Assembly (NCBI GenBank): GCA_009746045.1 | Contig: RPFO01001180.1 | Coordinates: 110,494 to 174,493 of the forward strand | Direction of reading: 5' to 3' | DNA from: Mesostigma viride | Lineage: Eukaryota; Streptophyta; Mesostigmatophyceae; Mesostigmatales; Mesostigmataceae | DNA: 64,000 nt | Shown here: positions 1 through 9,942 of the stretch, piece by piece | Layout of the letters: each line of letters starts with the position of its first letter | Numbering within the stretch: position 1 is the stretch's first letter | The notes under the pieces: generated by a model | The model's database searches: none | What the model was told of the DNA's origin: nothing | The model's input: only the letters and a program-made list of their open reading frames with translations | Program-made: the position numbers and the translations under genes

Positions 1-131
1 GGCGCAGATTCGTATGGCACATACATGCGCGGCGCCTCGCGTGGCGCAGATTTGCGTGGCACATACATGCGCGGCGCCTCGCGTGGCGCAGATTCGTATG
101 GCACATACATGCGCGGCGCCTCGCGTGGCGC
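1..131. repeat. 42-bp tandem repeat, three copies, coding on the minus strand
   Basis: Units start at 1, 43 and 85 and are nearly identical. On the minus strand each encodes a 14-residue unit (APREAPRMYVPYES or a close variant), so the period is a multiple of three and keeps the frame of the poly-Gln gene. The array may continue beyond the window edge. Confidence 0.85.
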
Positions 132-319
132 ATAGTCTGGTGCCGGCACCGCTGCCGCTGTTGCCGCAGGGGGCGCACTGGCTGCCGGCACCGCTGCCGC
201 CGCTGCCGCCGCTGCCGTGGTGGGCACACCGGCTGCCGCCACCGCTGCTTTGGTGGGTGCGGCGGCTGCCGCCCCCGCTGCCACTGCCGCCGCCGCCTCT
301 TTATGCTTCTGCAGCAGTC

Positions 320-350
<31 letters not shown>

Positions 351-2146
351 CTGCTGCAGCTTTGTCATCATGGCATTAAATTGCTGCTGTTGCTGTTGCT
401 GTTGCTGCTTCATCATGCTGTCGAATTGCTGCAGCAGCGCTGCCATCCCCTTCGAATTTTCAGCCGGGGCGTCAGGCTGCTTGGCAGGCGCTGAGCCGTT
501 TTCTGAGCGGCGCTGGCGCTTGACTGGTTTCGTCGCCGCAGCTTCTTTGGCAGGCTGCTTGCTCACGATGCGCTTGCCGCGCCCATGCACGTTGGTGACC
601 TCCTGCAACGCGGGCAGCCCTGCAATTTGTGGGTCGGGCATGTCAGAGTCTTGTGTTATGCAAGCTGGCAGACGTGGCAGCGTAGCCGGGTATTTCGCCA
701 AGAGGGCCGATCCTGGAAACTGCTCAGCGGACAAGATGAATGGCGGTGGGCCAGCACTCAATATCTGGGGCAGCAGGTCCGCCTTGTTCTTGATGGCCCA
801 ACTCATCACCGCCTGCATGTCCTCATTCCAAGCGGATGATGGGAGAACGCCCTTGTGCTCCAACCCCAGGGTAGTGGGAAACGTGGTGGCATTCTTGTCG
901 TTGACAACGATGACCACTGCGTCGAAAAATCCGATCGCGGACGGTCGCCTGGTTGGGCTGCCTTTGAGCAAGTCGGTCGAGCAAGTTTTTAAATTTCTTG
1001 TAGCGGCTCTGCCTCACAAAATGCGCGCAGATTGACGAGCTCGCGATTGCCCCCACTACCACCCCCACATGAGGCCATTCGGGGATTGCAAGGGCCACGA
1101 TATCATCCTCGCTGTCGCTGGTGGAAGCACCGCCTGGTGTTGTGTGCATCCCCGGCCCTGCCGGTGGAGGAGAAAAAGCTAGTTCTTTTCTTGTGTCGCC
1201 GACATCGAAATGACGCGACGCCGAAGCCCGAAAGGTACCAGCTGCAGGGCCCGGGGTGTTCTCCTTCTTGGAGGCGTCGCGCTCAACCACGGGAATGTGC
1301 GCGCCGCCAACAGCATGCTTGCCAACCGTGGGGCCCATCGCAGCACGCAAAGCTGCATCACCTTGGCCGCTCTTGTCCTGATTGCCATCACCCATCGCAC
1401 CCTTGCCTGCGCCGTTCTTTTCCTCCTCGCCATCACCCATCGCACCATAGCCTGCGCCGTTCTTTTCCTCCTCGCCATCACCCATCGCACCATTGCCGCC
1501 TGCGCCGTTCTTTTCCTCCTCGCCATCACCCATCGCGCCATTGCCGCCTGCGCCGTTCTTTTCCTCCTCGCCATCACCCATCGCACCATTGCCGCCTGCG
1601 CCGCTCTCCTCCTCGACGCCACCACCAAGCGCAACACCGCCTGGGCCGTTCTTCTCCTCGACGCCACCACCCGTTGCATCATCATCGACATGACCCTCGT
1701 CATGCAATATTATCACCAGAACCCAGCTCACCATCGTCGACCCTTCCATCCACGACTTTGGCTAGCTTAACGAGTTTCCGTGATGGAACCTTAACGACCT
1801 TGCCCTTGCCGCCCAGCGAATAAAGAGCACCAAGGCCGGCCAGTTGGGCGTCGACCACCTTTTCCTTAAAATCGACAGGCGAGGCCTCCTTGCTGATGGC
1901 GGTAGGCGGCCAAGGGCCGCCACACTCCTGGCAGGTCCACTCTGTGCCATCCTCACCCGCCGATGCATCCCTAAACATCCCGGTGCACAGCCCATGCAAG
2001 TGCTTGCCACACTGGCCTGAGCATGGATGGTTGGCTCCGCCCAGCAGCTCATTTTTGTCGACACTATCAAATCCGGTTGCATGATCAGCGCCGGGCAATT
2101 TCTTGCATCTATCGCCTGCGTAGCAGGGGCCGCTTGACCCCTGCAT
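1..2146 (-). CDS. Cys/His-rich, Gly/Glu-repeat and poly-Gln protein, 3' end outside window, frameshifted
   Basis: The gene reads right to left from the ATG at 2146 and is still open at base 1, so its C-terminus is missing. The N-terminal 75 residues hold a Cys/His cluster (PCYAGDRC, then HPCSGQCGKHLHGLC, then WTCQECGG) that looks like a PHD-type zinc-binding module. Next comes an acidic Gly-rich region (about 1380-1690) with a repeated GAMGDGEEEKNGAG unit of about 16 residues, then a non-repetitive domain (about 480-1120; RQSRYKKFKNLLDRLAQ, NEDMQAVMSWAIKNKADLLP), then poly-Gln runs (CAG on the minus strand, about 310-430), an Ala-rich stretch and a 42-bp repeat at the end. Two frame changes are needed, near 1713 and near 925 (a run of five A on the plus strand). 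Function is unknown; a DNA- or chromatin-binding role, perhaps transposon-borne, is inference. It diverges from the gene at 3265. Confidence 0.6.
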
Positions 2147-2344
2147 TCTTCGCTTGATACAGATTTAACCACCGGAAAATAGACAAAGATTGCACGCAAC
2201 CTTCCAATAATGCCGGCTGCGATTTAACCTTCGTTTGCTGGGCGCTGCACGCTGCAATGTATCGAGTCAATTTGCGCGGGATCTGGAACTTTGAATATAT
2301 GTTTAGGCAAGAGGCTGCGGCGTCATTTGGCTGCAGCTGGGTAA

Positions 2345-2830
2345 CTACTTGCGTCTTGCGGCCAAGATACGCAGCCTGCCTCGAGAGGGCTGCGTATCTT
2401 TGCCGCAGCCTGCCTCACCAGCTAAAAACCTTGCGGCCAAGATACGCAGCCTGCCTCCTCGAGGATTTACTTGCGTCTTGCGGCCAAGATACGCAGCCTG
2501 CCTCGACTCTCGAGGCAGGCTGCGTATCTTGGCCGCAAGACGCAAGTAGTTACTTCCCCAGCTGCCGAGGCAGGCTGCGTATCTTGGCCGCAGCCTGCCT
2601 CACCAGCTAAAAACCTTGCGGCCAAGATACGCAGCCTGCCTCCTCGAGGATATCCTCGAGGAGGCAGGCTGCGTATCTTGGCCGCAAGGTTTTTAGCTGG
2701 TGAGGCAGGCTGCGGCCAAGATACGCAGCCCTCTCGAGGCAGGCTGCGTATCTTGGCCGCAAGACGCAAGTAATTACTTCCCCAGCTGCCGAGGCAGGCT
2801 GCGTACATTTTGGCGGCAAGTTCCCCAGCT
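2345..2830. repeat. inverted-repeat cluster between two divergent genes
   Basis: A 20-25 bp word (GCGGCCAAGATACGCAGCCT and its reverse complement) occurs about ten times in both orientations, joined by shared linkers such as CTCACCAGCTAAAAACC and ACTTGCGTCTT. The cluster lies in the 1.1-kb spacer between the minus-strand start at 2146 and the plus-strand start at 3265. No ORF in it is credible; those present are read from the palindromes. Confidence 0.9.
2573..2730. repeat. 158-bp perfect palindrome
   Basis: Arms 2573-2651 and 2652-2730 (79 bp each) are exact reverse complements, with no spacer; the centre is GAGGATATCCTC. Symmetry breaks at 2572/2731. A spacer-less palindrome this long could extrude as a cruciform and lies in what should be the shared promoter region of the two flanking genes. 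Confidence 0.93.
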
Positions 2831-3230
2831 GTTCGCTGCTTAGGCAAGTTGTTGCAACGACTTCGCCACGTGACTGCCAACAGGGGCGCCTGCGTTCAAG
2901 TCTTCAGTGCGTGCCCTGGCGGCACATCATTATTACGTAAATAGCCGTGAAGCTTTCGGTACCTTAGCAGTTTATAGTTGGATTTATGGCAGACAAGGCT
3001 GACTGCAGGATATTATTTTGTGGTTTAACAAGTGACGCCGAAATGAATAGGCACGGAGCCGAAAAATAGCCGACGTAGTTGATTTGGAGACGAGTTGTTA
3101 GCATTGATGACAAAAATGGGATTAGGTTTACACAGGACAGTAATAGCCGGCGCTGAGCTGCTTACTCTTATGAGGTCCGGCATCCATTCAGCGCCGGGGG
3201 AGTCCTGATTTTGGTTTAGGTTGAAACTTT

Positions 3231-3237
3231 TATAAAT
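3231..3237 (+). promoter_or_regulatory. TATA-like box of the Ala/Pro-repeat gene
   Basis: TATAAAT lies 28 bp upstream of the ATG at 3265, which has a strong context (CAAAATGGCC). Transcription would have to start very close to the ATG, so the assignment is tentative. Confidence 0.35.
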
Positions 3238-3264
3238 GTTAGAGATAAAGGCTAGGATAGCAAA

Positions 3265-5582
3265 ATGGCCGAACATGTCGAGTGGGACGGAGGTATTGTC
3301 TCCGACTCGGACGACGATGACGATTTTGCGTACCATGACGGAGGGCTCGGTCGTGCTATACTGGCATCCCACGTGCCAAATGCTCTGCAACACCGACGTC
3401 CCCTGGCCCCCCATGTTGGTGGGGGTGGTGAAGAAGGTAGAGCAGCCTGCCGATGAGGGGGGCAGCGAGCCTCACCTGGTCCTCTCTGTATACCGTGCCA
3501 GGAGCATGACCGATGCTTGGCATCAGTGGGACCCGAACAGCGCCACATGGCCTCTGCCGAGCAAGTCGTCCGCAAACTCCCACACAGTCACCATCGCAGC
3601 ATCCGAGGTCATCCTCACCTATTGGATCCCGGCGAAGAAGCCCACCTCGCGCCACTTGGTGTCTTTGGATGCCAAGAAAAAGCTGTCTGCTGCGTGCCTG
3701 ACCGCGCTCAAGCAGGTGCCAAGGGACGCAGGTCACCCGACGGTTGACTGGCAACTAGCTTCAACTCCCAAGGGTGTGGTGCGCATGGCTGAACGTTGCT
3801 GGCAAACGATCTTGGAGCAGGTGATGGGTGGCAAGCTCTGCCTGGTAGGACAACTTGTGTGCAGCTATGAGATTGTGCACGAGTCCGTCGGCGGCCGCAC
3901 AGTGAACCGTCCTAGAAGATTCCATGGTCAAGTGGCAGCTGTGGACACGGAACATGGCAAGGTGGCTATGTTTTGGGGTGCTCAATGGGAAGAGCTGGCG
4001 GTGACGTGTGTGGACCTCCCAGAATTGGGGAAGGAAATCTGTGGATGCCCCGGTGTGTCCGTCCCTCCTCTGCAAGCGTCTGAGATCGCCGTTGCCGAGT
4101 CCCGCTTACGTGCGGAGGTGCACGCTGCGCTGACCAGCGCAACTGCGCGCAGCTCGCCTGAGGCAGCGCGCGGCACGGCCGACACAACTAAGCGCAAGCC
4201 GCCTGCGCCTGCAGCAACCAGCACAGCCACGCGCAACCCACGTGCGGTGGCGACCAACTTGCGCGCAGCAGTGCGCGCCCTGAATGATAAGGCTGCAAGT
4301 GACTTGCGTGCGCCCGCGCGTGCGGCCACCGGCGCGGCTGCACCTGCCAACTCGCCTGCGCCTGCACTCACGGCCACCGGCGCGGCTGCACCTAGCAAGT
4401 CGCCTACGCCCGCGCGCGCGGCAGCCGGCGTGGCTGCACCTGCCAACTCGCCTGCGCCTGCACTCACGACCACCGGCGTGGCTGCACCTAGCAAGTCGCC
4501 TACGCCCGCGCGCGCGGCAGCCGGCGTGGCTGCACCTGCCAACTCGCCTGCGCCTGCACTCACGACCACCGGCGCGGCTGCACCTAGCAAGTCGCCTACG
4601 CCCGCGCCTGCGGCCCCCGGCGCGGCTGCACCTGCCAACTCGCTTGCGCCTGCGCGCGCGGCAGCACCTGCCAACTCGCCTGCGCCTGCGCGCGCGGCCA
4701 CCTGCGCGGCTGCACCTGCCAACTCGCTTGCGCCTGCGCGCGCGGCAGCACCTGCCAACTCGCCTGCGCCTGCGCGCGCGGCCACCGGCGTGGCTGCACC
4801 TGCCAACTCGCTTGCGCCTGCGCGCGAGGCAGCACCTGCCAACTCGCCTGCGCCTGCGCGCGCGGCAGCACCTGCCAACTCGCTTGCGCCTGCGCGCGCG
4901 GCAGCACCTGCCGACTCGTCTGCGCCTGCGCCCGCGGCCACCGGCGCGGCTGCACCTGCTGACTCGCCTGCGCCTGCGCGCGCGGCAGCCGGCGTGGCTG
5001 CACCTGCCAACTCGCTTGCGCCTGCGCGCGCGGCAGCACCTGCCAACTCGCCTGCGCCTGCGCGCGCGGCCACCGGCGTGGCTGCACCTGCCAACTCGCC
5101 TACGCCCGCGCCTGCGGCCACCGGCGCGGCTGCACCTGCCAACTCGCTTGCGCCTGCGCGCGCGGCAGCACCTGCCAACTCGCCTGCGCCTGCGCGCGCG
5201 GCCACCTGCGCGGCTGCACCTGCCAACTCGCTTGCGCCTGCGCGCGCGGCAGCACCTGCCAAACTCGCCTGCGCCTGCGCGCGCGGCCACCGGCGTGGCT
5301 GCACCTGCCAACTCGCCTACGCCCGCGCCTGCGGCCACCGGCGCGGCTGCACCTGCCAACTCGCTTGCGCCTGCGCGCGCGGCAGCACCTGCCAACTCGC
5401 CTGCGCCTGCGCGCGCGGCCACCTGCGCGGCTGCACCTCCCGACTCGCCTGCGCCTGCGCGCGCGGCAGCCGGCGCGGCTGAAGAAGATATGTTGTCTGA
5501 TTCCCGTCGTCGCCGGGCACACCGTTACATAGTGTGTCCGGACAGTGATAGCGATGGAGCCCCGGAGGCTATGGAAACATGA
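3265..5582 (+). CDS. Ala/Pro-repeat protein with acidic N- and C-termini, two frameshifts
   Basis: The start at 3265 is preferred over an in-frame codon at 3236 because of its AAAATGGC context and because it gives an acidic N-terminus (SDSDDDDDFAYHD) that matches the acidic C-terminus (CPDSDSDGAPEAMET). One base too many near 3335-3345 separates this from the main frame, which encodes about 300 ordinary residues (VVLYWHPTCQML; DTEHGKVAMFWGAQWEEL) that vaguely recall a Tudor/BAH-like chromatin reader, a weak guess. From about 4290 to 5470 the protein is a repeat of units such as PANSPAPARAATGVAA. Near 5261 one extra A (CCAAACTCG against CCAACTCG in every other unit) shifts the frame; reading on in the corrected frame ends at 5582. 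Function unknown. It forms a divergent pair with the minus-strand gene ending upstream at 2146. Confidence 0.6.
4320..5475 (+). repeat. degenerate 36/48-bp coding tandem repeat (Ala/Pro-rich)
   Basis: Two unit lengths alternate, one with and one without a GCCACCGGCGTGGCT-type insert, each around GCACCTGCCAACTCGCCTGC. All periods are multiples of three, so the array expanded within coding sequence. One unit (near 5261) carries an extra A. Confidence 0.85.
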
Positions 5583-6367
5583 AGTCGCGGTTGCTACCAT
5601 TGTTGCTACCAATGATTGCTATGTGTGCACCATGGCTGCGAACATTGCTGCTTCCTTTGCTGCTTCTCCGCTGATATGCCGTGCTTTTGATTCACTCTCT
5701 GCCATGCATGCCAGTGTAGTGCTGCCACCATTGTCATGATGTAACTTGTCAACACCAATGCATGTTCTGATTCTGATGTGATTGATTATATTCCTGGCCT
5801 GCATGAGTCTGTTGAGGTTGTTTGTCGCTGCTGCGGCTGCTATGACCATTACTAGTGTGCTCATGTGAGTTTTTTGCCATGTCCATTTGCGCAGTCATGG
5901 AGCATTTCAAGGTTTGCCCGAGATTTACGAGACCCAAGTGTCAGTCATTTTCCGCGAAGCCGCGATATAATCCCTGACAGAAACTGGCAAAAACCACATG
6001 GAACATATGCAGAATCCTCCTTGATAATGTCTCATGTAGTAGATACATTCCAGCCTTTGCAATTACAATCACGTCACTAAATTTTAAAGTATGCAAAATT
6101 ACAAGCTGTGAGTGCAATTGTCTCTACTCATCATAAGATACCAGCTTGACAATCATGAATGCCCATTTGGTTACAGCATATAAGGCAACTTGTCATTATA
6201 TAACACAATTATTGACTTGAAACTCCTCGACCAATGCAAAAATTTGCCCAAACCTTCTATCAAACTATTTTGGGAAGTCCACAGCATCCAAAAAACACAT
6301 TTTTCAAATTTTCATTTAGGACAGACCTGCAGCCTCCCAAATCTGTCCTAACCCAAACAAACCACCC
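5583..6367. other. AT-richer spacer, no gene seen
   Basis: The stretch holds only short ORFs with no recognisable motif. It is clearly lower in GC than the upstream gene and ends at the (ATGG)n array. Confidence 0.5.
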
Positions 6368-7210
6368 ATGGATGGATGGATGGATGGATGGATGGATGGA
6401 TGGATGGATGGATGGATGGATGGATGGATGGATGGATGGATGGATGGATGGATGGATGGATGGATGGATGGATGGATGGATGGATGGATGGATGGATGGA
6501 TGGATGGATGGATGGATGGATGGATGGATGGATGGATGGATGGATGGATGGATGGATGGATGGATGGATGGATGGATGGATGGATGGATGGATGGATGGA
6601 TGGATGGATGGATGGATGGATGGATGGATGGATGGATGGATGGATGGATGGATGGATGGATGGATGGATGGATGGATGGATGGATGGATGGATGGATGGA
6701 TGGATGGATGGATGGATGGATGGATGGATGGATGGATGGATGGATGGATGGATGGATGGATGGATGGATGGATGGATGGATGGATGGATGGATGGATGGA
6801 TGGATGGATGGATGGATGGATGGATGGATGGATGGATGGATGGATGGATGGATGGATGGATGGATGGATGGATGGATGGATGGATGGATGGATGGATGGA
6901 TGGATGGATGGATGGATGGATGGATGGATGGATGGATGGATGGATGGATGGATGGATGGATGGATGGATGGATGGATGGATGGATGGATGGATGGATGGA
7001 TGGATGGATGGATGGATGGATGGATGGATGGATGGATGGATGGATGGATGGATGGATGGATGGATGGATGGATGGATGGATGGATGGATGGATGGATGGA
7101 TGGATGGATGGATGGATGGATGGATGGATGGATGGATGGATGGATGGATGGATGGATGGATGGATGGATGGATGGATGGATGGATGGATGGATGGATGGA
7201 TGGATGGATG
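6368..7210 (+). repeat. (ATGG)n microsatellite, 843 bp
   Basis: About 210 perfect copies of ATGG run without interruption. Three ORFs of MDGW or HPSI repeats result only because 4 and 3 share no factor, and none is a gene. The right flank (TCAGGCTTGTCTTAC) is the same as that of the (ATGG)n array at 44405-44679. Confidence 0.98.
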
Positions 7211-7340
7211 TCAGGCTTGTCTTACATGATGCAGTGGAACTTTGGTGCTGGAGGGTTAATTGTGGCCCGGTCTGGTTTAGCTTCAGTGCTCTCATGTCGG
7301 CCTTCATTTGTAATTATTTGAATGCATGCCCATTGGGCCA

Positions 7341-7661
7341 TTAATTAATTAATAGACACGTGACTGCGTCACGTGAGCATAAGTCCTCAGTGGGAGGGGA
7401 ACATGGGATGGAATGGATGGTGTAAGCTATCTAGGTCCTAGTTACGGGGGTGTGGGCACCGCGGCCCGAATCGCTATGAATGCCATACTTGGTCACACGC
7501 GGAGCCCCCACAGGCTTGGGGGTGGTCTCCTTCATCACTACTTGCCATCTATCCTTGCGCACCATCTGCCTCCATATTACAGACAAACCAGGAGGCTGCC
7601 CGGGGGTGAGCCCGTCACGTCTAGTGTAGCACATGTCCATGCCGAGTCTATCACGAAAAGT
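7341..7661 (-). mobile_element. 5'-truncated LINE insertion with 11-bp target duplication
   Basis: The paralogous arm at about 44800 is uninterrupted across GCATGCCCATTGGGCCATGC. Here the 11-bp word CCATTGGGCCA is present on both sides (7330-7340 and 7662-7672), so 7341-7661 is an insertion. It matches the 3' part of the longer LINE at 15784-16910. On the minus strand the 3' end carries a TTAATTAATT-type tail, preceded by a perfect 8-bp hairpin (CACGTGAC/GTCACGTG, 7357-7375). A short protein remnant (RLGMDMCYTRRDGLTPGQPP) survives on the minus strand. Confidence 0.9.
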
Positions 7662-7772
7662 CCATTGGGCCATGCATAGTGTATATTTTTTATGCATGCA
7701 CGCCCATTATGTATCGCTGGGTCCATCCCATCAATGCTTGTTTATTGCCAGGTCTGGTGTAAGTAAGTTAGT

Positions 7773-8003
7773 ACTTGCGTGTCATGCGCATGGGCATGTT
7801 TAGAGTACTATGCTAATCTCTTTAGAGACATGTAATTACACGGAAGTTACAAATCTCATCTGCATCATGCCCCAAGACACTACATCAAAGAATCAAATAA
7901 AATTATAACATGCCTCCGTTGGGAGATCATGCAGCACATGCATATTCCTTGCTGAATGGGTAGAGGTGGGTCAAGCCGCGACATCGAAATAAGCTAACTC
8001 TAA
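7773..8003. mobile_element. 231-bp insert absent from the paralogous arm
   Basis: The paralogous sequence near 44905 runs directly from GTAAGTTAGT to GCTATCTAGTC, while here 231 bp intervene. The insert contains CCTCCGTTGGGAG behind an AT-rich stretch, the same kind of motif found at other LINE 3' ends in this window. It could be a short LINE/SINE insertion or the remnant of a deletion in the other copy. No clear target duplication was found. Confidence 0.5.
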
Positions 8004-8729
8004 GCTATCTAGTCGATCTACAAAATACTAACTACACTTCTCCCCAAAGCGCCCCTTCCGCTTTGGGGGAGGGGGCTTACCCACATGGGCTGGCGTGTGA
8101 GCCGGGACATTGGTCTTCCACCTCTTCTTGTTCTGCATAGGAACAGAGAGCGAAGAAATGCGGTGTGGGGACCCCTTCTCGTGGTAATGCGTTACATGTA
8201 CTCCCCACCGGGCTTTGCTCTTCATGGGTTCATAAAGACAACAATTATTCAGTAAGAATTTAATAAATTAGGAACATATATCCGTTGGGAGTCACTGTTA
8301 TACATATACCTGAAAAGGGGCATATGATTTTAAATACATTCTGAGCTACAACCTGCACGTGCATGGGTTTAGTTAACTGGCACCTATACTAGAGGCCTGA
8401 CATGGGGTGGAGCTTCAGTGCTTCCCCGCCTTCTCCTTCTCCCACACTGGGTGCTCCGCGTCCTTCTTCTCCGGCCCTGCCCATGGGTGCACCGGCCCCG
8501 CCTCCTCCTTCTCCTCACGGGACGATTCGCGCTCCACGCATGGCTGCAGCATCAGTTAGCACGGGCAAGACATAGCAGTAACCGCGCTATGGCTGTTCTA
8601 GCACCAGCCTAGCAGACTTCCATGATCACTCAGCAAACCCACGACAGCTAAACCCTTGGCTGTCACAACCAGTCCATGCATCATTAAGTATGGGTACAGG
8701 GAAAGCTTCCCGCATATCCATGGCCATAT

Positions 8730-9007
8730 CGCAGCAACTGGTGCTCACCACTAGACACTCCCGGCCAGCTAGGCTAGAAACACACGCCCTGATCAAGCAT
8801 GCTGTTTCCGGCCCCACCGTCTAGGTCATCTAGTCGCTCCACACGTAAGCCAGCCATAATTTCAATGCACAAGGATACACATTTCCATCACCATTCATCT
8901 TCATCATCCTGAACGACTCGAAAACGCGGAAAAGATAACGGCAGGCTCGAGCTACCATGGTCCGGATTCTCCCGATTTCTGGCCTGCGCTGGTTGTCTCT
9001 TTGATAT
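8730..9007 (+). repeat. left pseudo-LTR of the Penelope-like element
   Basis: It begins CGCAGCAACTGGTGC and ends CTCTTTGATAT, and is repeated at 13282-13559. A stretch CTGAACGACTCGAAAACG (8909-8926) is loosely reminiscent of a hammerhead ribozyme core, which such repeats often carry, but the spacing is not canonical. Confidence 0.88.
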
Positions 9008-9942
9008 TAGATTGGTTGAATATAGTTCGTTTTCGGCTAGGAGGCGTGGCCTTTGCATGACGGGCAAGAGGATTTCAGCCGTGGGCAACCAAGCACACAT
9101 GTCGTCGGGCTAGTCCGACGAGTGCGCACGTGAACCGGCACTCCCGGTCACACACGACACCATAGAGATAGTCAGCTGCACCGCCTCATGTCGGCGAAAC
9201 CCATAGTTCCATCGGAATCGTTTCAGCGGCCGGCATTTCCTCTCCGCGTTTCCTCAACCTCGTTTTCAGGATCATACTCATCGTTCCTGCATTTTCCTCT
9301 TCCACGCAGGTTGTGGCTTTTTTGAAAGCCACGAATGTACCCGGGGATGGGACGCTTCGGCTGCCTCAATGCCTACACATTCAATACGATGTCCCCCTCT
9401 CACCTTCCTCCATCATTCCGCTCACATTGCACTACGTGTCTGTGTTTTGTTCTTTTTCTTGTTCTCGTTTGTTTTGCTGTTCTTGTCCTTTTTCTTTTAC
9501 TTTTACTGAGGGAGCTAGGCTGGGCTGCGCGCTGTGTGTGCTACTCTCGTGTTTTTCTGTGGGCACTTGAGAGACTAACCAAGGATCGGGCCCCCCACAC
9601 GGCAATATCAGCCTTTGCTTTTGTTTACCCTCCCATATCTCTTTACAAACGCCAAAAAAACACAAAGGCAGGAGCACGGTGACTCATCTGGAACATGAAG
9701 AAGGGAAATCTTTTCGTTACAGGAAAGAGGTGTCAAGTATGACAATTGGAAGGCCCCCCCACTGGGAATCCACATGTTCCGAGTCCATTCAGCTGTGTTG
9801 TTAGCCACATCCTGCCCCGGGGAGATGCATCATGGACCACCGCTATCGCGTAACGGGTGTTACGCAGTGAATATTGACTTACCTCAATATGCTCCGCTCT
9901 GGTTCTGTTTGATGTCTTAGCTCTCAGTGCATCTGAATCATC
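9008..9942 (+). other. 5' region of the Penelope-like element, no gene seen
   Basis: It joins the left pseudo-LTR to the ORF. A pyrimidine-rich stretch with many TTTTC and CTTTT words lies at about 9440-9500. Short ORFs here show no protein family features. Confidence 0.6.

Noticed and set aside
217..1035. 272-residue plus-strand ORF with Cys runs
   Set aside because: It is the antisense of the poly-Gln region; the minus-strand reading is continuous with a plausible protein on both sides.
3982..5612. Minus-strand Ala/Gly/Arg-rich ORFs of 440 and 438 residues
   Set aside because: They mirror the GC-rich coding repeat of the plus-strand gene.
6234..7344. Long ORFs encoding MDGW or HPSI repeats at 6234-7344, 43232-44021 and 44282-44816
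   Set aside because: They are read from perfect ATGG microsatellites and stay open in every frame; no independent coding evidence.
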